Part shown: in pieces, positions 1-6,654 of the stretch | How the letters are laid out: each line of letters starts with the position of its first letter | Numbering within the stretch: the stretch's first letter is position 1 | Source of the DNA: Desulfobacterales bacterium | GTDB lineage: Bacteria; Desulfobacterota; Desulfobacteria; Desulfobacterales; Desulfosalsimonadaceae | DNA length: 13,818 bases | Reading direction: 5' to 3' | NCBI GenBank assembly: GCA_029933295.1 | Contig: JAOZOL010000041.1 | Location: 1 to 13,818 of the forward strand | Program-made: the position numbers and the translations under genes | Notes under the pieces: model-generated | Told to the model about the DNA's origin: nothing | The model's input: only the letters and a program-made list of their open reading frames with translations | Database searches by the model: none

Positions 1-47
1 GTCCATCAAAAGGCACCACCTTTAGGGTGGTTCTGCCGCTTGTATAA
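1..47 (+). CDS. Partial 3' end of a sensor histidine kinase-like ATPase
   Basis: Only the last 14 codons are present; the gene enters from the left edge and stops with TAA at 45-47. In the frame starting at position 3 the peptide reads PSKGTTFRVVLPLV. The pattern G-(K/T)-G-T-x-F-x-(V/L)-x-L-P followed by a stop a few residues later is the usual C-terminal end of HATPase_c domains in two-component sensor kinases, where the glycine-rich G2 box closes the ATP lid. The family call therefore rests on a short but characteristic tail. It is convergent with the leftward genes that end at 303. Sensor domain and partner regulator lie outside the window. Chance similarity is possible because so little is visible. 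Confidence 0.6.
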   Translation, partial: PSKGTTFRVVLPLV

Positions 48-302
48 TTTTAGCATGTTCATACCGGAAGAAAAATTACATTTTTAAGTCGGCCCTGACA
101 GCTATGACGGGGAAACGAGCTCAGGGAGCTAAAATCAAACGATTTTTTCAGAGAAATAATAAGGCCTGGCCGGATGGCTGATCGTTGCCTGTTGTGGCTC
201 TCAGCAAGTCAATTTTTCGTCAAATTGCAATAAAATTTGAAATTTAAATTTAAAAATTCACATCACAGGAAACAACGGAATTGAAAATTACCATGATAAA
301 AA
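48..302. other. Convergent intergenic spacer, no gene seen
   Basis: This spacer lies between the 3' ends of two converging genes. No open frame of interest is visible on either strand. It contains an inverted repeat (CCCTGA at 93-98 against TCAGGG at 121-126, extendable by GCT/AGC with a two-base bulge), then a small A+T hairpin AAAATC/GATTTT at 131-146 followed by two more T. These could act as a weak terminator for the rightward kinase gene, but neither has the G+C stem plus T-run of a convincing intrinsic terminator. The part from about 210 to 302 is very A+T rich, with repeated AAATTT motifs. Confidence 0.4.
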
Positions 303-671
303 TTATTCAATATTAATTTTTTCTGCTTTCTTGAATCCCTCTTTTATTAAAAGGGAATTGTACCAGCAGGCAAATTCAAACATCCCCTGGTATTTTTCAT
401 CTTCATTGATAATGCCCAGACAAATTTCAAAGGCACCTCTTCCATAAGCATTGCTATAGGTTTCCAAATCCTTTGCTTGCAAAAATTCTCTGATCAGCAT
501 TTGGGATGTTCGTTTTGTTTTATCTTTTCGGATGTCAATGGGATCCTTGGGCTCAATAAACGGGTCCCATTTTTCATACCCTTTTTTCAGGATGTGTTTT
601 TGTCGTCTGGGCGACATGCTGTCGAAAATCGCTTTTTTTCTAAATTCTGCATCGTTGGAGATATCAGTCAT
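303..671 (-). CDS. Hypothetical protein, about 122 aa
   Basis: I do not recognise this protein. It is soluble-looking, charged and without membrane segments or signal peptide. Its N-terminal half is basic (SPRRQKHILKKGYEKWDPF), and its C-terminal half looks helical with scattered aromatics. It is the last gene of the leftward run, beginning a few bases after the YkgJ-family gene stops at 689, so the two are probably co-transcribed and perhaps translationally coupled. Two ATG codons compete. The upstream one at 681-683 has no ribosome-binding site. The one at 669-671 is preceded by GGGGG with five A between, which can pair with the 16S tail through one G-U wobble, so I prefer 671. The longer version adds only MGEK. 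No function can be assigned. Confidence 0.75.
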   Translation of the reverse strand: MTDISNDAEFRKKAIFDSMSPRRQKHILKKGYEKWDPFIEPKDPIDIRKDKTKRTSQMLIREFLQAKDLETYSNAYGRGAFEICLGIINEDEKYQGMFEFACWYNSLLIKEGFKKAEKINIE

Positions 672-688
672 TTTTTCCCCCATTTAAT

Positions 689-1363
689 TTATTTTTCATC
701 TGCTGCATCAGAGGCTGGGGTGATGCCGAGATATTCCTCATTAAAATCTGTTATCAACGCCATGGATACTGGAATAAGCATGTCCGCAATTTTAAAATTT
801 TTAGCCGATATGGCTTGGACAAATTCCGCCGATATGGCCATGAGTTGATTGTGGATAATATCATGATTAAACGTCGGATAACTTTTACCGGGCTTGAATC
901 CCGAAAATCCGCATACATGGCCTTTTCCGCCGATTGCTTGAGGAATTCCGTAAATCCGGCAGGCAATCGGCCGATAATCATAGAGCATGCACAAATCCTG
1001 CTCATCCAACAGGGGGCAGCGGATTCTTTTCAATGAGACTTCTTTTATTGCCCTCTCGTCATCGCTGTCTTTCTGTGTTAGTTTGTATGCAGCCCGTTTA
1101 ATTTTATACGTTTGTCTGTCCGCAGTGTTTGCTTTTTCTAACAACAGGTTGCGTTGACTGCCTTTAAATTGTTTGTTGAAATGAAAGTTGATATATAAGG
1201 ATTCGATTAGAGTGAGATCAAACAGCGCATTACAGCAATCTGAGCATCCGGGTTTACACTGAACCTCTGCCGGAAATTTATTTTTCATTTGTTCAAAAAT
1301 GCGCTCAACTTTTTCAACCATTGTTTCATATTTTTTAAAAAACGGTGTAAAATTTACCTCCAT
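689..1363 (-). CDS. YkgJ-family cysteine cluster protein
   Basis: A 224-residue protein of the CxxCxxxxCxxC zinc/iron-cluster family (Pfam CxxCxxCC, YkgJ-like). The visible cysteines are C36, C40, C43 and C44 in CKPGCSDCC, then C116 in RCPLLDEQDLC, C125, C135 in the typical YDYRPIACRIYG block, and C151. That is the family pattern of a CC-containing N-terminal cluster followed by the CP-L...C-xY-RP-xCR block. The cysteines are thought to bind a metal or Fe-S centre, but the biochemical role is unknown. The start is supported by GGGAGG five bases before the ATG. It lies downstream of mnmE with the parS site in between, and upstream of the small unknown gene. Length is normal for the family; nothing appears missing. 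Confidence 0.85.
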   Translation of the reverse strand: MEVNFTPFFKKYETMVEKVERIFEQMKNKFPAEVQCKPGCSDCCNALFDLTLIESLYINFHFNKQFKGSQRNLLLEKANTADRQTYKIKRAAYKLTQKDSDDERAIKEVSLKRIRCPLLDEQDLCMLYDYRPIACRIYGIPQAIGGKGHVCGFSGFKPGKSYPTFNHDIIHNQLMAISAEFVQAISAKNFKIADMLIPVSMALITDFNEEYLGITPASDAADEK

Positions 1364-1394
1364 AAATGCCTCCCTATAAAAAAATATTACGAAA

Positions 1395-1412
1395 ATGTTT
1401 CACGTGAAACAT
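1395..1412. promoter_or_regulatory. parS: parS centromere site (ParB binding)
   Basis: The 18-bp perfect palindrome ATGTTTCACGTGAAACAT contains TGTTTCACGTGAAACA at 1396-1411. This matches the conserved chromosomal ParB-Spo0J site (TGTTNCACGTGNAACA) at every position. It sits in the 78-bp gap between the mnmE stop and the YkgJ-family gene. In bacteria with chromosomal ParABS, ParB loads here, spreads as a CTP-dependent clamp, and directs origin segregation and SMC loading. Such sites cluster near oriC, which agrees with the rpmH-rnpA-yidC-mnmE neighbourhood. parA and parB are not in the window. A chance perfect 16-bp match in a spacer at this location is very unlikely. Confidence 0.9.
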
Positions 1413-1441
1413 TAAATTTGCTGTAAAATATAATGTAGTGC

Positions 1442-2860
1442 CTATTTACCGATACAAAATCGATTGAAGATATTATCGAGAATATCCGGCTTAACCGTGT
1501 CCCCGACAATTTCAGACAGGGATGCCAGCGCGGATTTTAAATCAATGGATACCAGTTCAAACAAAGATGCCTGACGCAAGCCTGCAACAGCAGCCGTTAG
1601 AGAGGCAATCGCCTTTTCAAGTGCATTTTTCTGTCTTAAATTGGGAATGATTTTCTGCCCCATGCCCGATACGGATTCAAACGCAGTTTTTGCAATCAAA
1701 TCTTTTAAATCATCTATGCCATGGTTATAAAGTGCCGATATTTCAACGTACTGTACTTCGCCCCATTCCGTCGGGCGATTAAAAGAAATTTTTTCTTCAG
1801 GGAGATCCGTTTTGTTAATCACAGCTATGATTTTTTTGTTACGAAATTTTTCAAAAAGTGCCATCTCGGTTGGATTAACCGATTTTCCTGCATCAACAGT
1901 AAAAAGAATAATATCTGATGTTGATATGGATTCCCATGCTTTATCAATACCAATCCGCTCAACAGGGTCCGGATTATCATGCATACCGGCTGTGTCTGTG
2001 ACAATAACAGGAATCCCCTTTGTTATAAATGAATCCTCGATAAAATCTCTGGTGGTGCCAGGGATATCGGTGACGATCGATCTTTCCCGGTTGATTAGAC
2101 GATTCATCAGGCTTGATTTTCCCACATTGGGACCACCAACGATGACGACCTTTAACCCCTCTCGTAAAAAATTTTCATTTTCATAATGCCGGATTAAATT
2201 TTTGATCTGAAAAATAATATTTTCCTCTATGCGTTTAACAAGCCCGCTTACAACTGTTGTGTCATCAAGATCATCCGGAAAGTCTATTGAGGCGTCGATA
2301 AAAGAAAGGATGTCGATTATTTCAGAGCGAAGAGATTCTATTGTCTTTTTTAATGCTCCGGAAATCTGCGCCATTGCCATGTCTATGGCGCTGCCGGATT
2401 TTGCATTAATGATATCGATTACAGCCTCTGCCTGTGTCAAATCAATGCGGCCATTTAAAAATGCTCGTCTGGTAAATTCTCCAGGTTCAGCAAGTTGGGC
2501 GCCGTTATGGATCAGAATTGTTAAAATGGATTTTAATACAAGAATACCTGCGTGAGATTGAATCTCCACCACGTCCTCGGTTGTATAAGAATACGGTGCG
2601 CGCATGATAACGAACAGGACTTCATCTATTATACGATCGTTTTTGGTGTCAACAATATGACCGTAATATAGACGGCGAGATTTAAAACAATGTGCGTTTT
2701 CAGGCACTTTATTATAGGCATTTTCAGGATTTTTTCGCCAGAACTTTGGTCTAAAGACCGTCAGAGCTATGTCAATCGCTTTTGGACCGGATATTTTTAT
2801 AATACCGATGCCACCGTTTCCCGGCGGGGTGGAAATTGCTGCAATTGTTGAATTATCCAT
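1442..2860 (-). CDS. mnmE: tRNA modification GTPase MnmE (TrmE)
   Basis: MnmE works with MnmG to put the carboxymethylaminomethyl-type (or taurine-like) group on C5 of the wobble uridine U34 of certain tRNAs, using a 5,10-methylene-THF-derived carbon and GTP hydrolysis. At 472 aa the length is normal. Visible parts are: the N-terminal folate-binding domain starting STIAAISTPPGNGGIGIIKISG; G1 GGPNVGKSS (242-250); G2 IPGTTRD (266-272); G3 DTAG (289-292); the VERIGID segment with E301 aligned to the catalytic E282 of E. coli; G4 NKTD (349-352); and the C-terminal CIGK (469-472), whose cysteine is conserved. It starts 12 bases after the jag stop and is probably co-transcribed with yidC-jag. mnmG and rsmG, which often follow mnmE, are absent here. 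Confidence 0.97.
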   Translation of the reverse strand: MDNSTIAAISTPPGNGGIGIIKISGPKAIDIALTVFRPKFWRKNPENAYNKVPENAHCFKSRRLYYGHIVDTKNDRIIDEVLFVIMRAPYSYTTEDVVEIQSHAGILVLKSILTILIHNGAQLAEPGEFTRRAFLNGRIDLTQAEAVIDIINAKSGSAIDMAMAQISGALKKTIESLRSEIIDILSFIDASIDFPDDLDDTTVVSGLVKRIEENIIFQIKNLIRHYENENFLREGLKVVIVGGPNVGKSSLMNRLINRERSIVTDIPGTTRDFIEDSFITKGIPVIVTDTAGMHDNPDPVERIGIDKAWESISTSDIILFTVDAGKSVNPTEMALFEKFRNKKIIAVINKTDLPEEKISFNRPTEWGEVQYVEISALYNHGIDDLKDLIAKTAFESVSGMGQKIIPNLRQKNALEKAIASLTAAVAGLRQASLFELVSIDLKSALASLSEIVGDTVKPDILDNIFNRFCIGK

Positions 2861-2872
2861 AGCTGATAAAAT

Positions 2873-3766
2873 CTATTTTTTTTTCTCCTGACCTTGCTTT
2901 TTATTAGCCTTTTTTTTTGGAAAAATAATCAGCTTACGATAATATCCTTCTCCCACACTTTGCGTTCGTACTGACCGGTTATTTTTCAATGTAACGTGAA
3001 CAACACGTCGATCATGGGCATTCATTCGATTCATAGTTGACGGTTTTCCCGTTTTTGATGTTTTTTTTGCAAGCCGTGATGCAAGGTCTTTTAATTCGGT
3101 TTTTCTTGATTCAATATACCCTTCCACGTCAATGATAATCCGATTTCCTTTTCCGCATTGTTTGTTGACAACCTTGTCAAGCAGGTATTGTATGGCTTCA
3201 AGGGTCTGGCCTTTTTTACCAATAAGAATGCCTGGTTCACTTCCTTTAACTTTAATCCACCATTGATCCGCATCCTTGATTGCCGTCATGTCAGCGTCGA
3301 TGGATAATGCCTTAAAGATTTTTTGAGCCAGTTCCTGGGCGACAGTCAGCGCCGCTTCATTGGCGACTGCGTCCGCAGGTGCCGGTTTTATTTTTTTTTC
3401 ATCGACCGCTTTGCTCGATTTGGCAGGTTTAACCGGTTTTCTCGGTTTAGCTGGTTTGTTCGGTTTAGCCGGTTTTTTGATTTCTCCAAATGCTTCATCA
3501 ACCAGTGCGGTGACGGTCTCCTTGTGCGAGAGCTCGCTATTTGGTTTTAATTTATCTTTATCATGGATCGCTGATTTTGCGTGCGCTTTATCTGAGACAA
3601 AAACACGAATCAAAGCTTTTTTGGTACCCACAAGCCCAAAAATTCCACTTGAACCATGTGAAATAATATCATATTTCAACTTTTCAACAGAAATATTCAA
3701 TTCATTGCATGCCAGTTGAACCGCTTTCTCAACGCTTTTTCCCTCAAAGTCTAAAAAAGACCGCAT
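2873..3766 (-). CDS. jag: Jag/KhpB RNA-binding protein (Jag-N, KH, R3H)
   Basis: This is the SpoIIIJ-associated protein Jag (KhpB), an RNA-binding protein almost always encoded beside yidC. It is 297 residues long, beyond the roughly 200-250 of many homologues because of a linker. Domains in order: Jag-N at about 1-57, including the GSSGIFGLVGTKKA turn; a Lys/Pro-rich linker at about 95-130 with repeated K-P-x triplets; a KH domain at about 145-215 with its GxxG loop as GKKG (183-186); an R3H domain at about 218-283 with MNAHDRRVVH (248-257), carrying the arginine and histidine of the motif, then SVGEGYYRKLIIFP; and a very basic tail (KKKANKKQGQEKKK). It sits 14 bases after yidC. The tail and linker suggest extra nucleic-acid or ribosome contact, which is inference. 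Confidence 0.95.
   Translation of the reverse strand: MRSFLDFEGKSVEKAVQLACNELNISVEKLKYDIISHGSSGIFGLVGTKKALIRVFVSDKAHAKSAIHDKDKLKPNSELSHKETVTALVDEAFGEIKKPAKPNKPAKPRKPVKPAKSSKAVDEKKIKPAPADAVANEAALTVAQELAQKIFKALSIDADMTAIKDADQWWIKVKGSEPGILIGKKGQTLEAIQYLLDKVVNKQCGKGNRIIIDVEGYIESRKTELKDLASRLAKKTSKTGKPSTMNRMNAHDRRVVHVTLKNNRSVRTQSVGEGYYRKLIIFPKKKANKKQGQEKKK
3416..3478 (-). repeat. Nine-base tandem repeat encoding Lys-Pro-x triplets in jag
   Basis: Within jag the codons for residues about 97-117 form a degenerate 9-base tandem repeat. On the plus strand it appears as repeated GGTTT/CGGTTT units. It encodes K-P-x about six times. This is a low-complexity, probably extended and positively charged linker between the Jag-N and KH domains. 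Such repeats vary in copy number by slippage. Confidence 0.75.
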
Positions 3767-3780
3767 GAAATTCCTCCGAA

Positions 3781-5442
3781 CTAAGTAATTTTCTTTGTAA
3801 TATAGTATTGTTGTGAAATTGACAGAATATTGTTTGTAAGCCAGTAAAGAACGAGTCCTGCCGGGAAATTAACAAATATGACGGTAAAAATAAGCGGCAT
3901 CATCATCATAAACTTGGCTTGTGAGGGATCACCCGGGGGTGGTGATAATCTTTGCTGTAAAAACATCGTGGCACCCATTATAATCGTTAAAACGGGTATA
4001 CCATAGGGGGGGGTCATCATAGGGACAGAAAAATTAAATGTAAACAGCCGATCCGGAGCCGATAAATCGGTGACCCACCATAAAAAAGGAGCGTGTCGCA
4101 ATTCAATAGCGCCGTACAACATTCTGTAAAAAGCAAAAAATACCGGAATCTGAACAACCATGGGAAGACAACCGCTCAGGGGGTTGACTTTATATGTTTT
4201 ATACAACCCCATGGTCTCCTCGTTCATTTTCTTTTTATCATCTTTATATTTTTTTTTAATCTCGGCCATCAATGGCTGAAGTTTTTTCATTTCAGCCATT
4301 GATTTGTAGCTCTTTGTCCCCAGCGGCCAGAAAATAATTTTAAAAAGAAGTGTCAGTAAAATAATGGCAATTCCATAATTGGGTATAAAGTGTTCATAGA
4401 TATAATCCATCAGCCAAAGACAGGGTTTTGCAATGATATCAAAGAATCCGAAATTGATTGCTTTATCCAGATGCCCCCCAGCTGCTTTTAAAACAGACAT
4501 ACGCTTGGGGCCTAAAAACAGGGAGTAATCATATTGCTTCTGTGTCCCTGGTTGCAGCGCTTCTGTCTTTTGAATATATTGTACATTCAGTAGATTGTTT
4601 TTCTGGTTTAGGCTTACCTTGATTGATGCATCAGAAGATGTTTCCGGAATCAATACGGTCATGAAATACTGATCGCTCAAGCCCGCCCAATCGATGGTTC
4701 CCGTAAATTTATTTTCCTTGTCGAGGTCTTTAATTTTTATTTCTTTTAACTTATTATCAATAAATGCAAATGGCCCTTCAAAGGTAAATCGTCTCTTGCC
4801 GGTGGGCTGTGAATTTGTCATCGATACAATCAGATCTCCTTGTTTCGATCGTGATGACATATTTTTTAAAATCACATCCAGCTTTATTTTATAACTATCA
4901 GCATAAAAGGTGAATTTTTTTTCAATCAAAAGCCCGGAGCTTGATTGCCGGAAAAAGGAAACAGATTGGCTGCCATCTTTAACTTTTAACGTTGTTCCTG
5001 AAAAGTCTGTGGTAAAAACAGCGTTTGATATTCCGGATACCCCTTCTCCTGTAAAATTTAAAAGAGCGGTTCCCGGTTTATTGATTTCGGAAATCAGTTC
5101 TTTTTTTGCGGAGTCTTTCTCAATGCTTTCTTTATACTCCTGCAGAACGAAACTGACAATTCCGGCGCCTTTTTCAGATATTTTTGCCGAATATAATGGT
5201 GTGTTAATCTGCAAGGTATTAAAAATCGTTCCAGGGGTCTCAATTATTTCACTATTGATGTCAGTTGATTCTTTCGCAGATGCCGTAATCTCATTTTTCT
5301 GATGGTCTGTCACCGGCGATTCTGTTATTTTTTCAGGTTCCGGCAAAGGTGTAACCGGCTGTTTGCCTACAAAAACAAATTCCCAGACCACAAACACCAA
5401 AAAAGACAGCGCAATTGCTAAAAACAAACGACCTTGTTCCAT
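3781..5442 (-). CDS. yidC: Membrane protein insertase YidC
   Basis: YidC inserts inner-membrane proteins with or without SecYEG. This is the long Gram-negative form (553 aa). TM1 is at about 6-25. A periplasmic beta-domain spans about 60-330 (GAGIVSFVLQEYKE, FEGPFAFIDNKL, WAGLSDQYFMTVLIPE). The conserved five-helix core follows: TM2 at about 354-374 (NYGIAIILLTLLFKIIFWPL), the C1 coiled-coil hairpin at about 380-415 (SMAEMKKLQP...DDKKKMNEETM), TM3 NPLSGCLPMVVQIPVFFAFY, then TMs around 480-497, 513-535 and the end. The groove arginine (R366 in E. coli, R73 in SpoIIIJ) is replaced by lysine K368, which keeps the charge. The start has GGAG six bases upstream. It is separated from yidD by an unusually long 253-base leader and is followed closely by jag. 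Confidence 0.98.
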   Translation of the reverse strand: MEQGRLFLAIALSFLVFVVWEFVFVGKQPVTPLPEPEKITESPVTDHQKNEITASAKESTDINSEIIETPGTIFNTLQINTPLYSAKISEKGAGIVSFVLQEYKESIEKDSAKKELISEINKPGTALLNFTGEGVSGISNAVFTTDFSGTTLKVKDGSQSVSFFRQSSSGLLIEKKFTFYADSYKIKLDVILKNMSSRSKQGDLIVSMTNSQPTGKRRFTFEGPFAFIDNKLKEIKIKDLDKENKFTGTIDWAGLSDQYFMTVLIPETSSDASIKVSLNQKNNLLNVQYIQKTEALQPGTQKQYDYSLFLGPKRMSVLKAAGGHLDKAINFGFFDIIAKPCLWLMDYIYEHFIPNYGIAIILLTLLFKIIFWPLGTKSYKSMAEMKKLQPLMAEIKKKYKDDKKKMNEETMGLYKTYKVNPLSGCLPMVVQIPVFFAFYRMLYGAIELRHAPFLWWVTDLSAPDRLFTFNFSVPMMTPPYGIPVLTIIMGATMFLQQRLSPPPGDPSQAKFMMMMPLIFTVIFVNFPAGLVLYWLTNNILSISQQYYITKKIT

Positions 5443-5695
5443 ATTTTACTCCAAAAATCGCATCAGTGATCGAATCAAATTCAATCAGGTCAAGCGTTTA
5501 AATAAAAAAGTGATATCCATAACAATATGCACCAGTTAAGTGCACCTTGTGAGGGTGCAATGGACGCAACAGCAGGGAAGGTATGGATGTTGTGTGTCGA
5601 AAGGTTTCAACAGGGTTGTTTTTCGGCAAAAAAATTTGGCGTGATTTTTTGTGGTCACAACTATTATTCGGTTGCCGGGCCATTTTTTTATATGC
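5443..5695 (-). promoter_or_regulatory. yidD-yidC intergenic leader with alternative hairpins
   Basis: This spacer is much longer than its neighbours. It contains TGCACC at 5529-5534, TGCACC at 5541-5546 and GGTGCA at 5554-5559. The second and third form a perfect 6-bp stem with a 7-base loop. The 17-mer at 5529-5545 also resembles an NtrC-type dyad (TGCACC-N5-AGTGCA, one mismatch to GGTGCA). In the yidC mRNA the upstream UGCACC could pair with either of two GGUGCA copies, giving mutually exclusive hairpins. A second palindrome, TTGTGGTCACAA, lies at 5649-5660. A TTGACC at about 5493 on the minus strand could be a -35 box, but no clear -10 follows. No sigma-54 promoter with GG-N10-GC is seen. 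The regulatory role is inference. Confidence 0.35.
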
Positions 5696-5905
5696 TTATG
5701 GAACTGGATCAATGCCGCCCGGATTAAAGGGATTGCATCGCAAAATCCGTTTAACCGCCAAATATCCACCTTTTAGTGTGCCATGCCGCAATATCGCTTC
5801 ATACGCATACTGAGAGCAGGATGGATAAAACCGGCATGACTGCCCTAAAACAGGAGATATAAAAATTTGGTAGAACTTTATTATAAATAAAAATAAATAT
5901 TTAAT
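5696..5905 (-). CDS. yidD: YidD, membrane protein insertion efficiency factor (AUU start)
   Basis: YidD is a small inner-membrane-associated protein that helps the Sec/YidC insertion route. It is too short for simple ORF listing but clear by sequence: KFYQIFISPVLG, then CRFYPSCSQYA (24-34; C24, C30), GTLKGGYLAVKRILRCNPFN (43-61; C57) and the terminal GGIDPVP. These are the family's invariant blocks in the right order. With an N-terminal hydrophobic, amphipathic stretch the total is 69 aa, as expected. No ATG, GTG or TTG lies in frame between the rnpA stop, which is in the same frame two codons upstream, and the conserved core. The codon with a good ribosome-binding site is ATT at 5905-5903: AGGAG at 5917-5913 gives a 7-base spacer. 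The following peptide KYLFLFIIKFYQ aligns to normal YidD N-termini, so initiation at AUU is proposed. Confidence 0.88.
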   Translation of the reverse strand: MKYLFLFIIKFYQIFISPVLGQSCRFYPSCSQYAYEAILRHGTLKGGYLAVKRILRCNPFNPGGIDPVP

Positions 5906-5908
5906 TGT

Positions 5909-6304
5909 TTATCTCCTCAGTTTGCCGAAAAGCATTCCCAATGAAGTAAATACCTCTTGTGAAGATAACGCTGCTGCGGTTTTCTTCGCAATAATATTTA
6001 AATTCCAGTATCCAGTCAGCCCTTTTTTGTTTAACCGAAAATATTCGCGAATCAAACGTTTTAACCTGTTTCTTAAAACCGCATTGCCCACCCGTTTTGA
6101 TACGGTGATGCCCAAGCGTGAATGTTCAGATCCTTCGATGGATTCTCTGGGCACATAAAGGATAATAAAATTTGAATCCTGAATTTTGTTCCCGTATTTT
6201 GATAAAAAAACAAACTCAGGCCGTTTCAAGATTCTATGCGATTTTTTGATTCCAAATTGACTTGCCGTCAGTCGATCATCAATCGATATTTTTTCTTCTC
6301 GCAT
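5909..6304 (-). CDS. rnpA: Ribonuclease P protein component
   Basis: The basic protein subunit of RNase P binds the 5' leader of precursor tRNAs and helps the catalytic RNA trim them. The 131-aa length is normal. The N-terminal substrate-binding strand is present (KSHRILKRPEFVFLSKYGNK, about 21-40), then SRLGITVSKRVGNAVLRNR with the RNR signature running NAVLRNRLKRLIREYFR (74-90). The ATG at 6304 is the first start after an in-frame stop. It has no obvious ribosome-binding site, so it may depend on coupling with rpmH 61 bases upstream. The stop overlaps the yidD ribosome-binding site. The gene order rpmH-rnpA-yidD-yidC is the classic one. Confidence 0.95.
   Translation of the reverse strand: MREEKISIDDRLTASQFGIKKSHRILKRPEFVFLSKYGNKIQDSNFIILYVPRESIEGSEHSRLGITVSKRVGNAVLRNRLKRLIREYFRLNKKGLTGYWNLNIIAKKTAAALSSQEVFTSLGMLFGKLRR
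5912..5918 (-). promoter_or_regulatory. Shine-Dalgarno of yidD inside the end of rnpA
   Basis: GAGGAGA on the minus strand overlaps the last codons of rnpA and ends seven bases before the proposed ATT start. It is the strongest ribosome-binding site in this part of the operon and it fixes the start of yidD. The overlap with the rnpA stop (TAA at 5911-5909) also allows translational coupling. Confidence 0.75.
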
Positions 6305-6365
6305 AAAAACAGCTTGGATTTAAAATAGCTATTATCTTCACAAATTTAGGTGCGCAATGTAAAAC

Positions 6366-6500
6366 TCAAACCGTCAACCGTTTTCTTCCCTTGGCCCGTC
6401 TTCTGTTGATAACGCGTCTTCCCTGCTTTGTAGACATCCGTTTTAAAAAACCATGTTTCCTTGCCCGCTTAATTTTGCTGGGTTGATATGTCCGTTTCAT
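6366..6500 (-). CDS. rpmH: 50S ribosomal protein L34
   Basis: L34 is a very small, strongly basic protein of the large ribosomal subunit. The 44-residue product begins MKRTYQPSKIKRARKHGFLK and continues RMSTKQGRRVINRRRAKGRK, the near-universal L34 sequence, ending in RLTV and TGA. The ATG at 6498-6500 is preceded by AAGGA with a nine-base spacer. A sigma-70-like promoter lies about 100 bases upstream. It is the first gene of the rpmH-rnpA-yidD-yidC-jag-mnmE block, which is typically near the replication origin. Confidence 0.97.
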   Translation of the reverse strand: MKRTYQPSKIKRARKHGFLKRMSTKQGRRVINRRRAKGRKRLTV

Positions 6501-6595
6501 CTCTAATCGTCCTTGTTATTTATTAAAACCGTTGTATTTTTTTAATATGTTAAAATGAGACTCGAATTAAATTTCTTTTCCTAAGATAATCTTAA

Positions 6596-6626
6596 ATTAT
6601 AATCATAAAATATACAATAAAGTCAA
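6596..6626 (-). promoter_or_regulatory. Predicted sigma-70 promoter for rpmH operon
   Basis: Reading leftward, TTGACT (-35, 6626-6621) is followed after 19 bases by TATAAT (-10, 6601-6596). The boxes are strong, but the spacer is two bases longer than ideal, so the exact -10 may be shifted. The position, in the 154-base gap between the rng stop and rpmH, fits a promoter for L34 and the genes below it. No terminator for rng is visible, so read-through from upstream is also possible. Confidence 0.55.
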
Positions 6627-6654
6627 CATCAAAAAAATTTACTTAAAAATCGGG

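Noticed and set aside
11..40. ACCACC/GGTGGT hairpin followed on the minus strand by TTTT, resembling an intrinsic terminator
   Set aside because: The same bases encode the last residues of the histidine-kinase-like gene (GTTFRVVLP), so the symmetry is explained by coding sequence.
3323..3719. Long rightward frames opposite jag, yidC and other leftward genes
   Set aside because: They are antisense shadows of strongly conserved genes; low-complexity translations such as FGRFNRFSRF come from the Lys-Pro repeat.
5620..5665. Possible sigma-54 promoter (TTGGC... ) near the NtrC-like dyad
   Set aside because: The GG-N10-GC requirement is not met; the position of GC is TG.
5498..5683. 61-codon leftward frame between yidD and yidC (and overlapping rightward frames at 5527-5813)
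   Set aside because: It has no ribosome-binding site, odd composition and no family resemblance. The rightward frames partly overlap the opposite strand of yidD.
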